Shown piece after piece: positions 51,613 to 60,848 of a stretch of DNA of 64,000 nt; positions within the stretch are counted from its first letter, which is position 1; every line of letters begins with the position of its first letter. The notes under the pieces were generated by a model. It was not told the origin of the DNA. It saw nothing but the letters and a program-made list of their open reading frames with translations, and ran no database searches. Origin of the DNA: Cellulomonas wangleii (GTDB lineage: Bacteria; Actinomycetota; Actinomycetes; Actinomycetales; Cellulomonadaceae); NCBI RefSeq assembly GCF_018388445.1, contig NZ_CP074405.1, forward strand, positions 1,302,001-1,366,000. The letters are read 5' to 3'. A program made the position numbers and the translations under genes.

Positions 51613-52701
51613 GTGAGCCAGCAGCCGCAGTCCGTGATCCCGTTCCTCCACGCCCTGGCCAGCACGGGCGGCTCCGACCTGCACTGCAAGGTCGGGTCGT
51701 CGCCCCGCGTGCGGGTGGACGGGCGGCTGCGCAAGCTGCAGGCGCCGGAGCTGCGCCCCGCGGACACCGAGCGGATGCTCGAGGAGGTCCTGCCCGACGA
51801 CCTCGTGGAGATCTTCCGCGAGACGAAGGAGGCGGACTTCGCGTACTCGCTGTCGGGCGTCGGCCGGTTCCGCGTCAACGCGTACCAGGCGCGCGGGACC
51901 TTCGGGATGGTGTTCCGCCGCGTCGCCGTCGGGGCGCAGTCGCTGGGGGAGCTGGGCCTGCCGGAGGTCGTCGGCGAGCTCGCGCTGGAACCCCGCGGTC
52001 TGGTCCTGGTGACCGGACCCACCGGATCGGGCAAGACGACGACCCTGGCCTCGATGGTCGACCTCATCAACTCGTACCGTGAGGTCAACATCGTGACGAT
52101 CGAGGACCCGATCGAGATCCTGCACGCGGACAAGAAGGCGATCGTCTCCCAGCGCGAGGTGCGCCAGGACACCGCGGACTTCACCGTGGCACTGCGCGCC
52201 GCGATGCGTCAGGACCCGGACGTCATCCTGGTCGGCGAGATGCGTGACACCGAGACCGTGCGCGCGGCGCTGTCCGCGGCCGAGACCGGCCACCTCGTGC
52301 TCTCGACGCTGCACACCATCGACGCCGCCGAGACCATCAACCGCATCGTGGACTTCTTCCCGCCCCACGAGCAGAAGCAGGTCCGCATCGCGCTGGCGCA
52401 GGCGCTGCGCGGCATCGTGTCGCAGCGCCTGGTGCGCAAGGCGGACGGCAGCGGCCGGCAGGCGGCCATCGAGGTCATGATCAACACCGGCCGCACGGCC
52501 GAGGCCATCATCGAGCCCCAGGAGAACCCCCCGCTGAACGACCTCATCAAGGAGGGGGACTTCTACAAGATGCAGACGTTCGACCAGCACCTGTTCACGC
52601 TGGTCCGCGACGCGGTGGTGACCTTCGAGGAGGCGCTGGCCGTCGCGTCCAACCCGCACGACCTCACGGTGGAGCTGCGCGGCGCGGGCATCGTCGTGTA
52701 G
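51613..52701 (+). CDS. pilT: PilT-like type IV pilus retraction ATPase
   Basis: A 362-residue hexameric secretion ATPase of the GspE/PilT family. The PilT N-domain (SDLHCKVGSSPRVRVDGRLRKL) is followed by Walker A GPTGSGKTTTLASM, the Asp box VTIEDPIEILH, Walker B DPDVILVGEMRDTETVRAALSAAETGHLV, and the His box LSTLHTIDAAETINRIVDFF. The C-terminal AIRNLIRE-type motif of true PilT is replaced by PPLNDLIKEGDFYKMQTFDQHL, close to the PilT/PilU pattern. GTG at 51613. No other pilus gene is nearby, so its partners lie elsewhere. Retraction or twitching is a family-level expectation. Confidence 0.88.
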   Translation: MSQQPQSVIPFLHALASTGGSDLHCKVGSSPRVRVDGRLRKLQAPELRPADTERMLEEVLPDDLVEIFRETKEADFAYSLSGVGRFRVNAYQARGTFGMVFRRVAVGAQSLGELGLPEVVGELALEPRGLVLVTGPTGSGKTTTLASMVDLINSYREVNIVTIEDPIEILHADKKAIVSQREVRQDTADFTVALRAAMRQDPDVILVGEMRDTETVRAALSAAETGHLVLSTLHTIDAAETINRIVDFFPPHEQKQVRIALAQALRGIVSQRLVRKADGSGRQAAIEVMINTGRTAEAIIEPQENPPLNDLIKEGDFYKMQTFDQHLFTLVRDAVVTFEEALAVASNPHDLTVELRGAGIVV

Positions 52702-52720
52702 CTCCACCGCACCGCAGCAC

Positions 52721-52761
52721 GACGACGGCCGACGACCTCGTGGAGGTCGTCGGCCGTCGTC
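52721..52761 (+). terminator. pilT terminator hairpin
   Basis: A perfect 19-bp stem (52721-52739 with 52743-52761) with a 3-nt loop follows pilT by 19 nt. No T-run, as usual here. Confidence 0.82.
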
Positions 52762-52785
52762 GTCCGCACGGTTGTGCGGTGCGCG

Positions 52786-52826
52786 ATCGCGATATAACGT
52801 GTCCGCACAACACGACATATCGCGAT
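52786..52826. promoter_or_regulatory. inverted-repeat operator of DUF4097-padR operon
   Basis: ATCGCGATATAACGTGT (52786-52802) and ACACGACATATCGCGAT (52810-52826) are inverted repeats matching at 15 of 17 positions around a 7-nt spacer. Each arm holds ATCGCGAT, itself palindromic. The right arm ends 9 nt before the start codon and touches the ribosome site. The PadR regulator encoded by the second gene of the operon is the likely ligand, giving autoregulation. Confidence 0.72.
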
Positions 52827-52835
52827 GGAGGCATC

Positions 52836-53714
52836 ATGTCGACGGAGTCCTGGGTCGTCGCCGGCCCGCAGGTGATCGAGATCGAGGACCTGCGCGCGCT
52901 GCGCGTCGGGCTGGTGGGTGGTCGCGTCGACGTCGTCGCGCACGACGACCCGGAGCAGCGCGGGGCCCGCCTGGAGGTGCACGAGGTCGACGGCCGTCCG
53001 CTCGAGGTGACGCTGTCCGACGGGGAGCTGCGCGTCGGCTACAGCTTCACGCTCGGCGGGTGGGAGGGCTTCGTCGAGCGGTTCCGCAACTTCCAGGACA
53101 AGGACCGCGCCGACGTCCACATCGCGGTCCCGAGCGACGTGCTGGCCAAGGTCGGCACGGTGAGCGCGGACGAGCTCGTCGCCGGCCTGCGGCAGGACGT
53201 CTCGGTCTCGACCGTCTCCGGCTCCGTCGTCGTGGACGACGTGCACGGACGGCTGTCGACCACCAGCGTCTCGGGGGAGACGGTCGTGCGCCGCCACCAG
53301 GGCGACGTGCGCTTCAACACCGTGTCGGGCGAGTTCGCAGCCTCCGGCGAGCTGACGCTCGTGCAGGGCAACTCGGTGTCGGGGGCGGTCTCGCTCGACG
53401 TCGGTCCCGGCACGTCCTCGCTCACGGTCACCACCGTCGCCGGCGACCTCACGGTCCGTGTGCCGGAGGGTGCCGGGCTGAGCGTGCGGGCCCAGTCGGT
53501 CTCCGGACGGCTCGTCGTCGACGGGCAGGAGCACAAGGGCACCGGTCCCGGGCGCCGGACCGTCGACCTGGACTCCGGCGACGGCGGCACCTACCTCTCC
53601 GCGACCACGGTGACGGGGCACGTGACGGTGCTGCGCGCGCCCGTTGATGACGCCGTCGTCGACGCGGTGCCGGGCGACGCGGTGCCGGGTGACGCAGCCG
53701 ACAGGAGCGCCTGA
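52836..53714 (+). CDS. DUF4097 beta-helix-type protein
   Basis: A 292-residue soluble protein of the DUF4097 family. After an N-terminal strand region it shows repeats spaced about 18-25 residues apart containing V-S-G motifs (VSTVSGSVVV, STTSVSGETVV, NTVSGEFAASG, NSVSGAVSLDVG, VTTVAGDLTV, AQSVSGRLVV), which form a right-handed beta-solenoid. ATG at 52836 has GGAGG 4 nt upstream. Its stop overlaps the padR start (TGATG). In many actinobacteria DUF4097 and PadR genes are paired, as here. No enzymatic function is known. The tail has a repeat VPGDAVPGDA. Confidence 0.86.
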   Translation: MSTESWVVAGPQVIEIEDLRALRVGLVGGRVDVVAHDDPEQRGARLEVHEVDGRPLEVTLSDGELRVGYSFTLGGWEGFVERFRNFQDKDRADVHIAVPSDVLAKVGTVSADELVAGLRQDVSVSTVSGSVVVDDVHGRLSTTSVSGETVVRRHQGDVRFNTVSGEFAASGELTLVQGNSVSGAVSLDVGPGTSSLTVTTVAGDLTVRVPEGAGLSVRAQSVSGRLVVDGQEHKGTGPGRRTVDLDSGDGGTYLSATTVTGHVTVLRAPVDDAVVDAVPGDAVPGDAADRSA

Positions 53715-54319
53715 TGGTCCAGGTGTTCGCGCACGGCCGGCTGCGGCTGTACCTGCTGTCCTTGCTCGAGGACGGGCCGCGGCACGGCTACGAGCTCATG
53801 ACCGCGTTGAGCGACCGGTTCGGCGGGACCTACCGCCCCAGCGCCGGGACGGTGTACCCGCGGCTCGCGCGGCTGGAGGAGGAGGGGCTGGTCCGGCGCG
53901 CCGACGAGGGGCGCAAGGCGACCTACACGCTCACCGAGGCCGGGCGGGCCGAGCTCGACGCCCGTCGCGGCGACCTGGCGCACCTGGAGGCCGAGATCTC
54001 CGAGACGGTCCGGGCGCAGGCGTCCCAGGTGCGGGACGACGTGCAGGCGGCGATGCGCGGCCTGCGGGCCGATCTCGCCTCGGCCGCCCAGCGCGCCCGC
54101 GACGCGGCACGCCCCTCCCCGGGCGAGCCGGACCCGCAGCGCACGGCCTCGCACCGGCGACGTGTCGAGGCCGAGGCGATCGTCCGGCGCTTCGGCGACG
54201 AGGTCCGCACCGACCTGCGCCGGGCCGACGCCGCGTCGGGCGTCGACGAGCTGACGGTCGAGACCCTGCGGACGGTGCTCGACACGGCGCTGCGCACGAT
54301 GCGGTCCACGCTGCGCTGA
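53714..54319 (+). CDS. PadR family transcriptional regulator
   Basis: A 201-residue winged-helix regulator. The PadR domain (residues about 8-85) has LRLYLLSLLEDGPRHGYELMTALSDRFGG and GTVYPRLARLEEEGLVRRADEGRKATYTLTEAGRAEL, the recognition helix and wing. The C-terminal half is a long helical, highly charged region (about 90-200), longer than in PadR-s1 proteins. ATG overlaps the DUF4097 stop, so both are coupled. It probably binds the inverted repeat upstream of the operon and represses it; this is inferred from position. The signal it senses is unknown. Confidence 0.9.
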   Translation: MVQVFAHGRLRLYLLSLLEDGPRHGYELMTALSDRFGGTYRPSAGTVYPRLARLEEEGLVRRADEGRKATYTLTEAGRAELDARRGDLAHLEAEISETVRAQASQVRDDVQAAMRGLRADLASAAQRARDAARPSPGEPDPQRTASHRRRVEAEAIVRRFGDEVRTDLRRADAASGVDELTVETLRTVLDTALRTMRSTLR

Positions 54320-54340
54320 GCGCCCGAGGGCCCGGGTCGC

Positions 54341-54865
54341 TCAGGAGGGCGCGCTGGGGTGGGTGGCGCGCAGCAGCGCGCGACGGCGACGCGCCAGGCC
54401 CGTCCAGGCGCGCGCGCCACCCGCCACGGCCGCGCCGACGGCGGCCCACACGAGGATCGCGACCCCGCCGCCCCACGCCGCCAGGATGGCGCCTCCCAGC
54501 AGGCCGCCGGCGACCGCGAACGCGATCACGTGCCGGCGCTCGGACGTCTCGTGCCGCATGAGGTGCGCGGTCAGCAGGCCGCCGGGCCACCCGAGGACGG
54601 CCAGGGCCACGAGGTGCAGCCCGTACATGAGGACGACGACCATCACGGCGGCCTGGGCGTCGACGGCCGCGTCGGAGGAGCGGGAGGCCATCGCCAGCAG
54701 CACGGCGAGCATGACGGCGGCCATGACCAGCAGGACGGCAGCGGCGCGCAGGCACACCTCGAGCACGGCACGAGGGCCGACGACGCGGGCCGCTCCCGAC
54801 GGTGCGGGGGCGGTGTGCTGCGGGACGGCAGGTGCCGGGTCCGGCGTGGGGTCAGGCGCCGTCAT
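54341..54865 (-). CDS. hypothetical four-helix membrane protein
   Basis: A 174-residue protein: a Pro-rich cytosolic start of about 35 residues, then hydrophobic helices (LLVMAAVMLAVLLAMA, AVMVVVLMYGLHLVALAVLGW, IAFAVAGGLLGGAILAAWGG, VAILVWAAVGAAVAGGA) and an Arg-rich tail. No family is recognised. ATG at 54865 overlaps the end of the SGNH hydrolase gene by 14 nt, so both are probably made from one transcript. Convergent with padR, with 21 nt between stops. Function unknown. Confidence 0.65.
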   Translation of the reverse strand: MTAPDPTPDPAPAVPQHTAPAPSGAARVVGPRAVLEVCLRAAAVLLVMAAVMLAVLLAMASRSSDAAVDAQAAVMVVVLMYGLHLVALAVLGWPGGLLTAHLMRHETSERRHVIAFAVAGGLLGGAILAAWGGGVAILVWAAVGAAVAGGARAWTGLARRRRALLRATHPSAPS

Positions 54866-55457
54866 CCGGCAGGCCCAGCCACGTGTGCCAGCCGGTGTGC
54901 AGGACGAGCCAGGCCATGAGCCCGTAGCCGGCCTGACCGGGCAGGTGCTGCGGCGAGGTGGCCATGTCCGCGAGCCACTGGTCGTGCGTCGCCAGGGGCG
55001 AGTACATGTCCACGTACGGGACGCGGCGCCGCGAGGCGACGTCCCCGAGCGCGGCGGAGAGCTCCGCCAGGCGGTCGCTCTCGTGCGCGGGGCCCGGCGG
55101 CGGGCCGATCACGAACGCCGGGATCCGGCGCTGGTCGGCGACGTCGAGGATGTTGGCCAGGTTCAGGCGGCTGCGTGCCAGCGAGAGTCCGGCGGCGATG
55201 TCGGCGCGCCCGAGCGCGACCACGAGCCGGTTGTCGGCGTGGGGCGACAGTCGTCGCGAGACCTCGGCGTCCCAGCGGGCACCCAGCTCGGTGCTGGTCT
55301 CGCCCGGGACGGCCAGGGTCAGCACGGTCAACGGGTCGGGCGTGCTGGTGCGCGCCGTGACGCGTCCCACCCAGCCCAGTCCCTTGGGGTCGCCCGCGCC
55401 GGCCACCAGCTCGTCCCCGACCACGGCGAGACGCAGCGGCAGCTCACCCACGCCCAT
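54852..55457 (-). CDS. SGNH/GDSL hydrolase family protein
   Basis: A 201-residue protein with an SGNH-hydrolase-like layout. The first block LRLAVVGDELVAGAGDPKGLGW has Asp-Glu where the usual GDSL serine would be, so the catalytic Ser seems to be missing. Block III region VVALGRADIAAGLSLAR and the C-terminal QHLPGQAGYGLMAWLV are recognisable, with the Asp-His pair also altered. An inactive relative or a binding protein is therefore possible. ATG at 55457 lies only 2 nt after AGGAG; a GTG at 55451 has better spacing (8 nt) and removes two residues. It may share a transcript with the membrane protein that follows. Confidence 0.7.
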   Translation of the reverse strand: MGVGELPLRLAVVGDELVAGAGDPKGLGWVGRVTARTSTPDPLTVLTLAVPGETSTELGARWDAEVSRRLSPHADNRLVVALGRADIAAGLSLARSRLNLANILDVADQRRIPAFVIGPPPGPAHESDRLAELSAALGDVASRRRVPYVDMYSPLATHDQWLADMATSPQHLPGQAGYGLMAWLVLHTGWHTWLGLPDDGA

Positions 55458-55600
55458 CACTCCTGCCTGTGCCCGCGGCGCCGGGCGGTCCGGTGCGCGA
55501 TGGGCGACAGTCTCTCAGGCCGGGGGCGCGTGGTCGCACCGATCGACGGGCGGGTCGCGTCCGTGTCGGTCGCGGTGGCGCGGTCGCGGGGCGCGACGGG

Positions 55601-55759
55601 TCACCGGAGGAAGATCTGCGTCACGGGCTGGTGCACCTCGTGCGGGTGCGAGCGGGGTGGCTCGTGGTCGCCCAGTCCGTCGTGCCGGACGACGTGGACG
55701 AGCCACGCGACCCACGCGGCGGCGGTGAGGGCGATGACGACGATCCAGAGAATGTCCAT
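55601..55759 (-). CDS. small single-helix membrane protein
   Basis: A 52-residue frame: an N-terminal transmembrane helix (ILWIVVIALTAAAWVAWLVHVV) followed by a His/Pro/Arg-rich tail (HDGLGDHEPPRSHPHEV). It starts with ATG at 55759, without a strong ribosome site. Size and hydrophobic profile fit a genuine small membrane protein, but no family is known to me. It diverges from the GlxA-type regulator gene by 93 nt. It could also be a chance frame; comparison with related genomes would decide. Confidence 0.45.
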   Translation of the reverse strand: MDILWIVVIALTAAAWVAWLVHVVRHDGLGDHEPPRSHPHEVHQPVTQIFLR

Positions 55760-55852
55760 GGCAGAAAGTCTGTGTACGCCCAGATTGCGCCACGAGTGGC
55801 GGAACTGACGGTGAGGGTTGAAATCCTGCCAACCCCGTGGGACCGTGGACGG

Positions 55853-56821
55853 GTGCTCCGGACCGTCGCCGTGCTCGCCCTGCCCAACGCCGCCGCCTTC
55901 GAGCTCGGCACCGCGTGCGAGGTCTTCGGGATCGACCGCTCCGACACCGGTGGTCCCAGGTTCGACTTCCGTGTCTGCGGGCCCACGCCCGGTGTCGCGA
56001 TGCCGACCAAGGGCGGCTTCGCGATCGTCGTCGACCACGGTGTGGAGGCGATGCGCGACGCCGACCTCGTCGTGGTGCCCGCCTACGGCATGCCGCAGGG
56101 GACCGTCCCCGCCGAGGTGCTGCAGGGGATGCGTGACGCCCACGAGCGCGGGGCGTGGATCCTGAGCATCTGCAGCGGTGCGTTCGCGCTGGGTGAGGCC
56201 GGGCTGCTCGACGGGCGACGCTGCACGACCCACTGGATGCACGCGGCCGCCCTCGCGCAGCGCTTCCCGTCGGCCACGGTGGACCCCGACGTGCTCTACG
56301 TCGAGGACGGGCGGGTCATCACCGGCGCCGGGACCGCCGCCGGCATCGACGCCTGCCTGCACCTGGTGCGTCGCGAGCTCGGGGCGGCGGCGGCCACGAG
56401 CATCGCGCGGCGGATGGTGGTGCCCCCGCAGCGCGACGGCGGCCAGGCGCAGTACGTCGACACCCCGCTGCCCCCGCAGGCCGACACCCTCGCCCCGCTG
56501 CTGGCGTGGATGCTCGAGCACCTCGACGACGACCTGGGCGTGCCCGTGCTCGCTGCCCGCGCACTGATGTCGGAGCGCACGTTCGCGCGCCGGTTCCGCT
56601 CCGAGACCGGCTCGACGCCCGCCGCCTGGGTGGCGCGGCAGCGGGTCGCCCGTGCCCAGGAGCTGCTGGAGCGCACCGCCGCACCCGTCGAGGAGATCGC
56701 TCGACGCTGCGGGTTCGGCACCGCCGCGCTGCTGCGCCACCACTTCGCCCGCACGCTCGGCACCACACCGCTGGCGTACCGGCGCCGGTTCAGCTGCGAC
56801 CCCGCCGACCAGGCCTCGTAG
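55853..56821 (+). CDS. GlxA family transcriptional regulator (DJ-1/PfpI plus AraC HTH)
   Basis: A 322-residue regulator. The N-terminal half is a DJ-1/PfpI-like domain with LSICSGAFALGEAGLLDGRRCTTHW, in which the nucleophile-elbow Cys and following residues are conserved. The C-terminal ~100 residues hold the AraC double helix-turn-helix (LAARALMSERTFARRFRSETG and IARRCGFGTAALLRHHFARTLGTTPLAYRRRF). GTG at 55853 has GACCGT 6 nt upstream. Such regulators respond to small metabolites, but the ligand and targets cannot be predicted. Convergent with kgd across a hairpin terminator. Confidence 0.88.
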   Translation: MLRTVAVLALPNAAAFELGTACEVFGIDRSDTGGPRFDFRVCGPTPGVAMPTKGGFAIVVDHGVEAMRDADLVVVPAYGMPQGTVPAEVLQGMRDAHERGAWILSICSGAFALGEAGLLDGRRCTTHWMHAAALAQRFPSATVDPDVLYVEDGRVITGAGTAAGIDACLHLVRRELGAAAATSIARRMVVPPQRDGGQAQYVDTPLPPQADTLAPLLAWMLEHLDDDLGVPVLAARALMSERTFARRFRSETGSTPAAWVARQRVARAQELLERTAAPVEEIARRCGFGTAALLRHHFARTLGTTPLAYRRRFSCDPADQAS

Positions 56822-56837
56822 GCGCTCCGGGAACGAC

Positions 56838-56873
56838 GACGGGCCGGCGCCCCGCAGGGGTCGCCGGCCCGTC
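56838..56873. terminator. shared terminator of glxA-type gene and kgd
   Basis: A 12-bp stem (56838-56849 with 56862-56873), extended by inner CCCC/GGGG pairing, sits between the two convergent genes. Confidence 0.8.
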
Positions 56874-56881
56874 GGCCGTGC

Positions 56882-59800
56882 TCAGCGCTGGAAGGCCGCC
56901 TCGATCAGGGCCTTCTGCTCGGCCGCGTGCTTCTTGGCCGACCCGGCCGCGGGGGAGGCCGACCCCGGGCGGGAGACCACCCGGACGGTCCGCCCGACGA
57001 GCGGCGGCAGGTGCGTCGACATGAACGTCCACGGACCCTGGTTGCGCGGCTCGTCCTGCACCCACACCAGCTCGGCGTCGCCGTACGGGGCGAGCGCCTG
57101 CGCGATCGAGTCGGGGTCCAGCGGGTAGAGCTGCTCGAACCGCACGATCGCGGTCTGCTGGTCGCCCGAGGACACCCGCTGCGCCAGGAGGTCCCAGTAG
57201 ACCTTGCCCGAGCACAGCAGCACGCGCGTCACCTGGTCGGCCTTGGCCGCTGCGAGGTCGTCGCCGACCACGGGGCGGAAGGTGCCCGTCGTGAAGTCCT
57301 GCACGTCCGAGGTCGCGGTCTTGAGCCGCAGCATCGACTTCGGCGTGAACACCACGAGGGGGCGCCGCGGACGCTGGTACGCCTGACGGCGCAGCAGGTG
57401 GAAGTGCGACGCGGGCGTCGACGGCTGGGCGATCGTCATGTTGTCCTCGGCGGCGAGCTGCAGGAAGCGCTCGATGCGTGCGGACGAGTGGTCGGGCCCC
57501 TGGCCCTCGTAGCCGTGGGGGAGCAGCAGCACGACCGACGAGCGCTGCGCCCACTTCTGCTCCGCGGACGAGATGAACTCGTCGATGACGGTCTGCGCGC
57601 CGTTGACGAAGTCGCCGAACTGCGCCTCCCACAGCACCAGCGCGTCGGGGCGCTCCACCGAGTAGCCGTACTCGAACCCGAGGGCGGCGTACTCCGACAG
57701 CGAGGAGTCGTAGACCCAGAACTTCGCCTGGTCGCCCGACAGGTACAGCAGCGGGGTCCACTCGGCGCCCGTCTCGCGGTCGTGCAGCACCGCGTGCCGC
57801 TGCACGAAGGTGCCGCGGCGCGAGTCCTGCCCGGCCAGCCGCACCGGCGTGCCCTCGATCAGCAGGGAGCCGAAGGCGAGGATCTCGCCGTAGCCCCAGT
57901 CGATCCCGCCGTCGCGGCTCATGCGCTCGCGCTTGTCCAGGAGCTGGGCGAGCTTCGGGTGGACCGTGAAGCCCTCCGGCGGGCTCACGTGCGCCTGGCC
58001 GATCCGCTGCAGGACCGACGCGGGCACGGCCGTCTGCCAGCCGACCATGACACCGGCGTCCTCCTGCTGGGACTCCGGTCGCTCGAGCCCGGCCACCGTC
58101 TCCACGTCCGCGGGCGGCGGCGTCCAGCCGTCCTCCCGCGTCTCGGTGAAGACGCGCTCGAGCTGCGACTGGTAGTCGCGCAGGGCCTGCTCGGCCTCCT
58201 CGAGGGTGATGTCCCCCCGCGCCACGAGGGCCTCGGTGTAGATCTTGCGGACCGAGCGCTTCGCCTCGATGAGGTTGTACATCAGCGGCTGCGTCATCGA
58301 GGGGTCGTCGCCCTCGTTGTGCCCGCGGCGGCGGTAGCAGACCATGTCGATGATGACGTCGCGGTCGAACTGCTCGCGGTACTCGAACGCCAGCTCGGCC
58401 ACCCGCACCACGGCCTCGGGGTCGTCCCCGTTGACGTGGAAGATCGGCACCTGCAGGCCCTTGGCGACGTCCGTCGCGTACTGCGAGGAGCGCGACGACG
58501 ACGGGCCGGTGGTGAAGCCGACCTGGTTGTTGACGATCACGTGGATCGTGCCGCCCGTGCGGTACCCGCGCAGCTGCGCGAGGTTGAGGGTCTCGAAGAC
58601 GACACCCTGGCCCGCGAACGCCGCGTCGCCGTGGATGAGGATCGGCAGCACGGAGAAGCCGTCGCCCCCGAGGTCGATGCGGTCCTGCTTGGCTCGCACG
58701 ATGCCCTCGAGCACCGGGTCGACGGCCTCCAGGTGCGACGGGTTCGCGGCCAGGTAGACGGCCGTCGTCGCGCCGGACTCGGCGGTGAAGACGCCCTCGG
58801 TGCCGAGGTGGTACTTCACGTCGCCCGAGCCCTGGACCGACTTCGGGTCCTGGTTGCCCTCGAACTCGCTGAAGATCTGGCCGTAGGACTTGCCGGCGAT
58901 GTTCGCCAGCACGTTCAGCCGCCCGCGGTGCGCCATGCCGATGCCGACCTCGTCGAGGCCGCCGTCGGCCGCTCGCGAGAGGATCGCGTCGAGCAGCGGG
59001 ATGAGGGACTCGCCGCCCTCGAGCGAGAAGCGCTTCTGCCCGACGAACTTCGTCTGCAGGAACGTCTCGAACGCCTCGGCGGCGTTGAGGCGGCGCAGGA
59101 TGCGCAGCTGGTCCTCACGGGGCGTGCGCGCGTACCCGGACTCCAGGCGCTCCTGCAGCCAGCGGCGCTGCCGCGGGTCCTGCAGGTGCATGTACTCGGC
59201 GCCGACGGTGCGGCAGTACGAGTCGCGCAGCAGGCCCAGCACGTCGCGCAGCGTGGCGCGGGACTTGCCCGTGAAGCCGCCGGTGGGGAACGTGCGGTCC
59301 AGGTCCCACAGCGTCAGCCCGTGGTTCTGCACGTCGAGGTCCGGGTGCTTGCGCTGGCGGTAGGCGAGCGGGTCGGTGTCGGCCATGAGGTGGCCGCGCG
59401 AGCGGTACGCGTGGATCAGCTCGGCGACGCGCGCGGGCTTGATGGCCTCCGCGTCCGGGTCGTGGTTGGCGTCCCGCACCCAGCGCACCGGCTCGTACGG
59501 CACGCGCAGGGCCGCGAACACCCTGTCGTAGAACCCGTCCTCGCCCAGCAGCTTGCGCGACAGGATCCGCAGGAAGTCGCCCGACTGGGCGCCCTGGATG
59601 ATCCGGTGGTCGTACGTCGAGGTGACCGTGAGGACCTTGGAGACGCCCATGCGGTTGAGCTGCTCGTCCGACGTGCCGGCGAACTCCGCGGGGTAGTCCA
59701 TGGCGCCGACGCCGACGATCGTGCCCTGCCCCTGCATGAGCCGCGGCACCGAGTGCACCGTGCCGATCGTGCCGGGGTTGGTCAGCGAGATCGTCGTCCC

Positions 59801-60628
59801 GGCGAAGTCGTCCACCGTGAGCTTGTTGTTGCGCGCGCGGCGCACGACGTCCTCGTAGGCCGTCCAGAACTGCGCGAAGTCGAGCGTCTCGGCCTTCTTG
59901 ATCGACGGGACCAGGAGCTGGCGCGTGCCGTCCGGCTTGGCCAGGTCGATCGCGAGGCCCAGGTTGACGTGCGCGGGCGACAGCACGCCCGGCTTGCCGT
60001 CGACCAGCGTGAACGAGGAGTTCATGGCGGGCATCTCGCCGACGGCCTCGACCAGCGCGAAGCCGATGAGGTGCGTGAAGGAGACCTTGCCGCCGCGGCC
60101 GCGCGCCAGGTGGTTGTTGATGACGATGCGGTTGTCGACCATCAGCTTGGCCGGCACGGCGCGCACCGAGGTGGCCGTGGGCACCTCGAGCGACGCCTCC
60201 ATGTTGGTGACGACGCGGGCCGCCGGGCCGCGCAGCTTCTGCACGTCGTCGACGGGCTGGGCGTCCTGTGCCTCGTCGGTGCGGCGCGTGGCGACCTCGG
60301 CGTACGGCGCCGTCGCCGGCTGTGCGGTGGCGACGGGGGAGGGCGTGACCTCGACGGGCCGCGCGGGCGCCGCGGCGGCGGGCGGCGCAGCAGGTGCCGC
60401 GACGGCGGGCGCCGTCTGCTCGGCCGGACGGCCGGGCGGTGCGTGGGTCGTGGCGTCGCCGTTGGCCGCAGCACCCGACGTCTCGGGCCTGTAGCCCTCG
60501 AAGAAGTCCCACCACGCGGGGTCCACCGCGTCGCGGTCCTTCTGGTACTGCTCGTACAGCTCGTCGACCAGCCACTCGTTCGCGCCGAAGTCGGCACGGG
60601 TGGAGTCTGACTGCGCGTTCTGCGTCAC
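56882..60628 (-). CDS. kgd: multifunctional 2-oxoglutarate decarboxylase/dehydrogenase
   Basis: A 1248-residue fused protein typical of actinobacteria: a short N-terminal E1 helix segment ([20 protein letters not shown]), a Pro/Ala-rich linker (about 55-115), an E2-type succinyltransferase core (about 115-350, [31 protein letters not shown] with the catalytic His), and a full thiamine-dependent E1 domain ([57 protein letters not shown]). It catalyses decarboxylation of 2-oxoglutarate and feeds the TCA cycle with succinyl-CoA. It lacks a lipoyl domain, so a lipoylated partner is required. GTG at 60628 gives the family's usual N-terminus; a GTG five codons upstream is possible. Confidence 0.95.
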   Translation of the reverse strand: MTQNAQSDSTRADFGANEWLVDELYEQYQKDRDAVDPAWWDFFEGYRPETSGAAANGDATTHAPPGRPAEQTAPAVAAPAAPPAAAAPARPVEVTPSPVATAQPATAPYAEVATRRTDEAQDAQPVDDVQKLRGPAARVVTNMEASLEVPTATSVRAVPAKLMVDNRIVINNHLARGRGGKVSFTHLIGFALVEAVGEMPAMNSSFTLVDGKPGVLSPAHVNLGLAIDLAKPDGTRQLLVPSIKKAETLDFAQFWTAYEDVVRRARNNKLTVDDFAGTTISLTNPGTIGTVHSVPRLMQGQGTIVGVGAMDYPAEFAGTSDEQLNRMGVSKVLTVTSTYDHRIIQGAQSGDFLRILSRKLLGEDGFYDRVFAALRVPYEPVRWVRDANHDPDAEAIKPARVAELIHAYRSRGHLMADTDPLAYRQRKHPDLDVQNHGLTLWDLDRTFPTGGFTGKSRATLRDVLGLLRDSYCRTVGAEYMHLQDPRQRRWLQERLESGYARTPREDQLRILRRLNAAEAFETFLQTKFVGQKRFSLEGGESLIPLLDAILSRAADGGLDEVGIGMAHRGRLNVLANIAGKSYGQIFSEFEGNQDPKSVQGSGDVKYHLGTEGVFTAESGATTAVYLAANPSHLEAVDPVLEGIVRAKQDRIDLGGDGFSVLPILIHGDAAFAGQGVVFETLNLAQLRGYRTGGTIHVIVNNQVGFTTGPSSSRSSQYATDVAKGLQVPIFHVNGDDPEAVVRVAELAFEYREQFDRDVIIDMVCYRRRGHNEGDDPSMTQPLMYNLIEAKRSVRKIYTEALVARGDITLEEAEQALRDYQSQLERVFTETREDGWTPPPADVETVAGLERPESQQEDAGVMVGWQTAVPASVLQRIGQAHVSPPEGFTVHPKLAQLLDKRERMSRDGGIDWGYGEILAFGSLLIEGTPVRLAGQDSRRGTFVQRHAVLHDRETGAEWTPLLYLSGDQAKFWVYDSSLSEYAALGFEYGYSVERPDALVLWEAQFGDFVNGAQTVIDEFISSAEQKWAQRSSVVLLLPHGYEGQGPDHSSARIERFLQLAAEDNMTIAQPSTPASHFHLLRRQAYQRPRRPLVVFTPKSMLRLKTATSDVQDFTTGTFRPVVGDDLAAAKADQVTRVLLCSGKVYWDLLAQRVSSGDQQTAIVRFEQLYPLDPDSIAQALAPYGDAELVWVQDEPRNQGPWTFMSTHLPPLVGRTVRVVSRPGSASPAAGSAKKHAAEQKALIEAAFQR

Positions 60629-60848
60629 GCTGGGATCGCCCACTTCCGGTGCGCGGTACCGGACCGCGCCATCGCCAGTTCTGTTGACGACAACACTACG
60701 TGCTCGACGGGGTCGGAGGCCTCTTGCGCGGCGCCCCGCACGGTGATCTGTGCATCGTCTTCACTCCGCGCGGCGCCGGGGTCAACGGCCCCTAAAGGCA
60801 GGCTGGGACGTGCCTCAAAGGCAGGTCCGGGGCGTGCCGGGCCGCGCC

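Noticed and set aside
56927..60610. A very long open frame antisense to kgd (over 1200 codons)
   Set aside because: It mirrors the third-position GC bias of kgd. Its translation is low-complexity Arg/Val/His/Asp with no domain, while the kgd strand has clear catalytic motifs.
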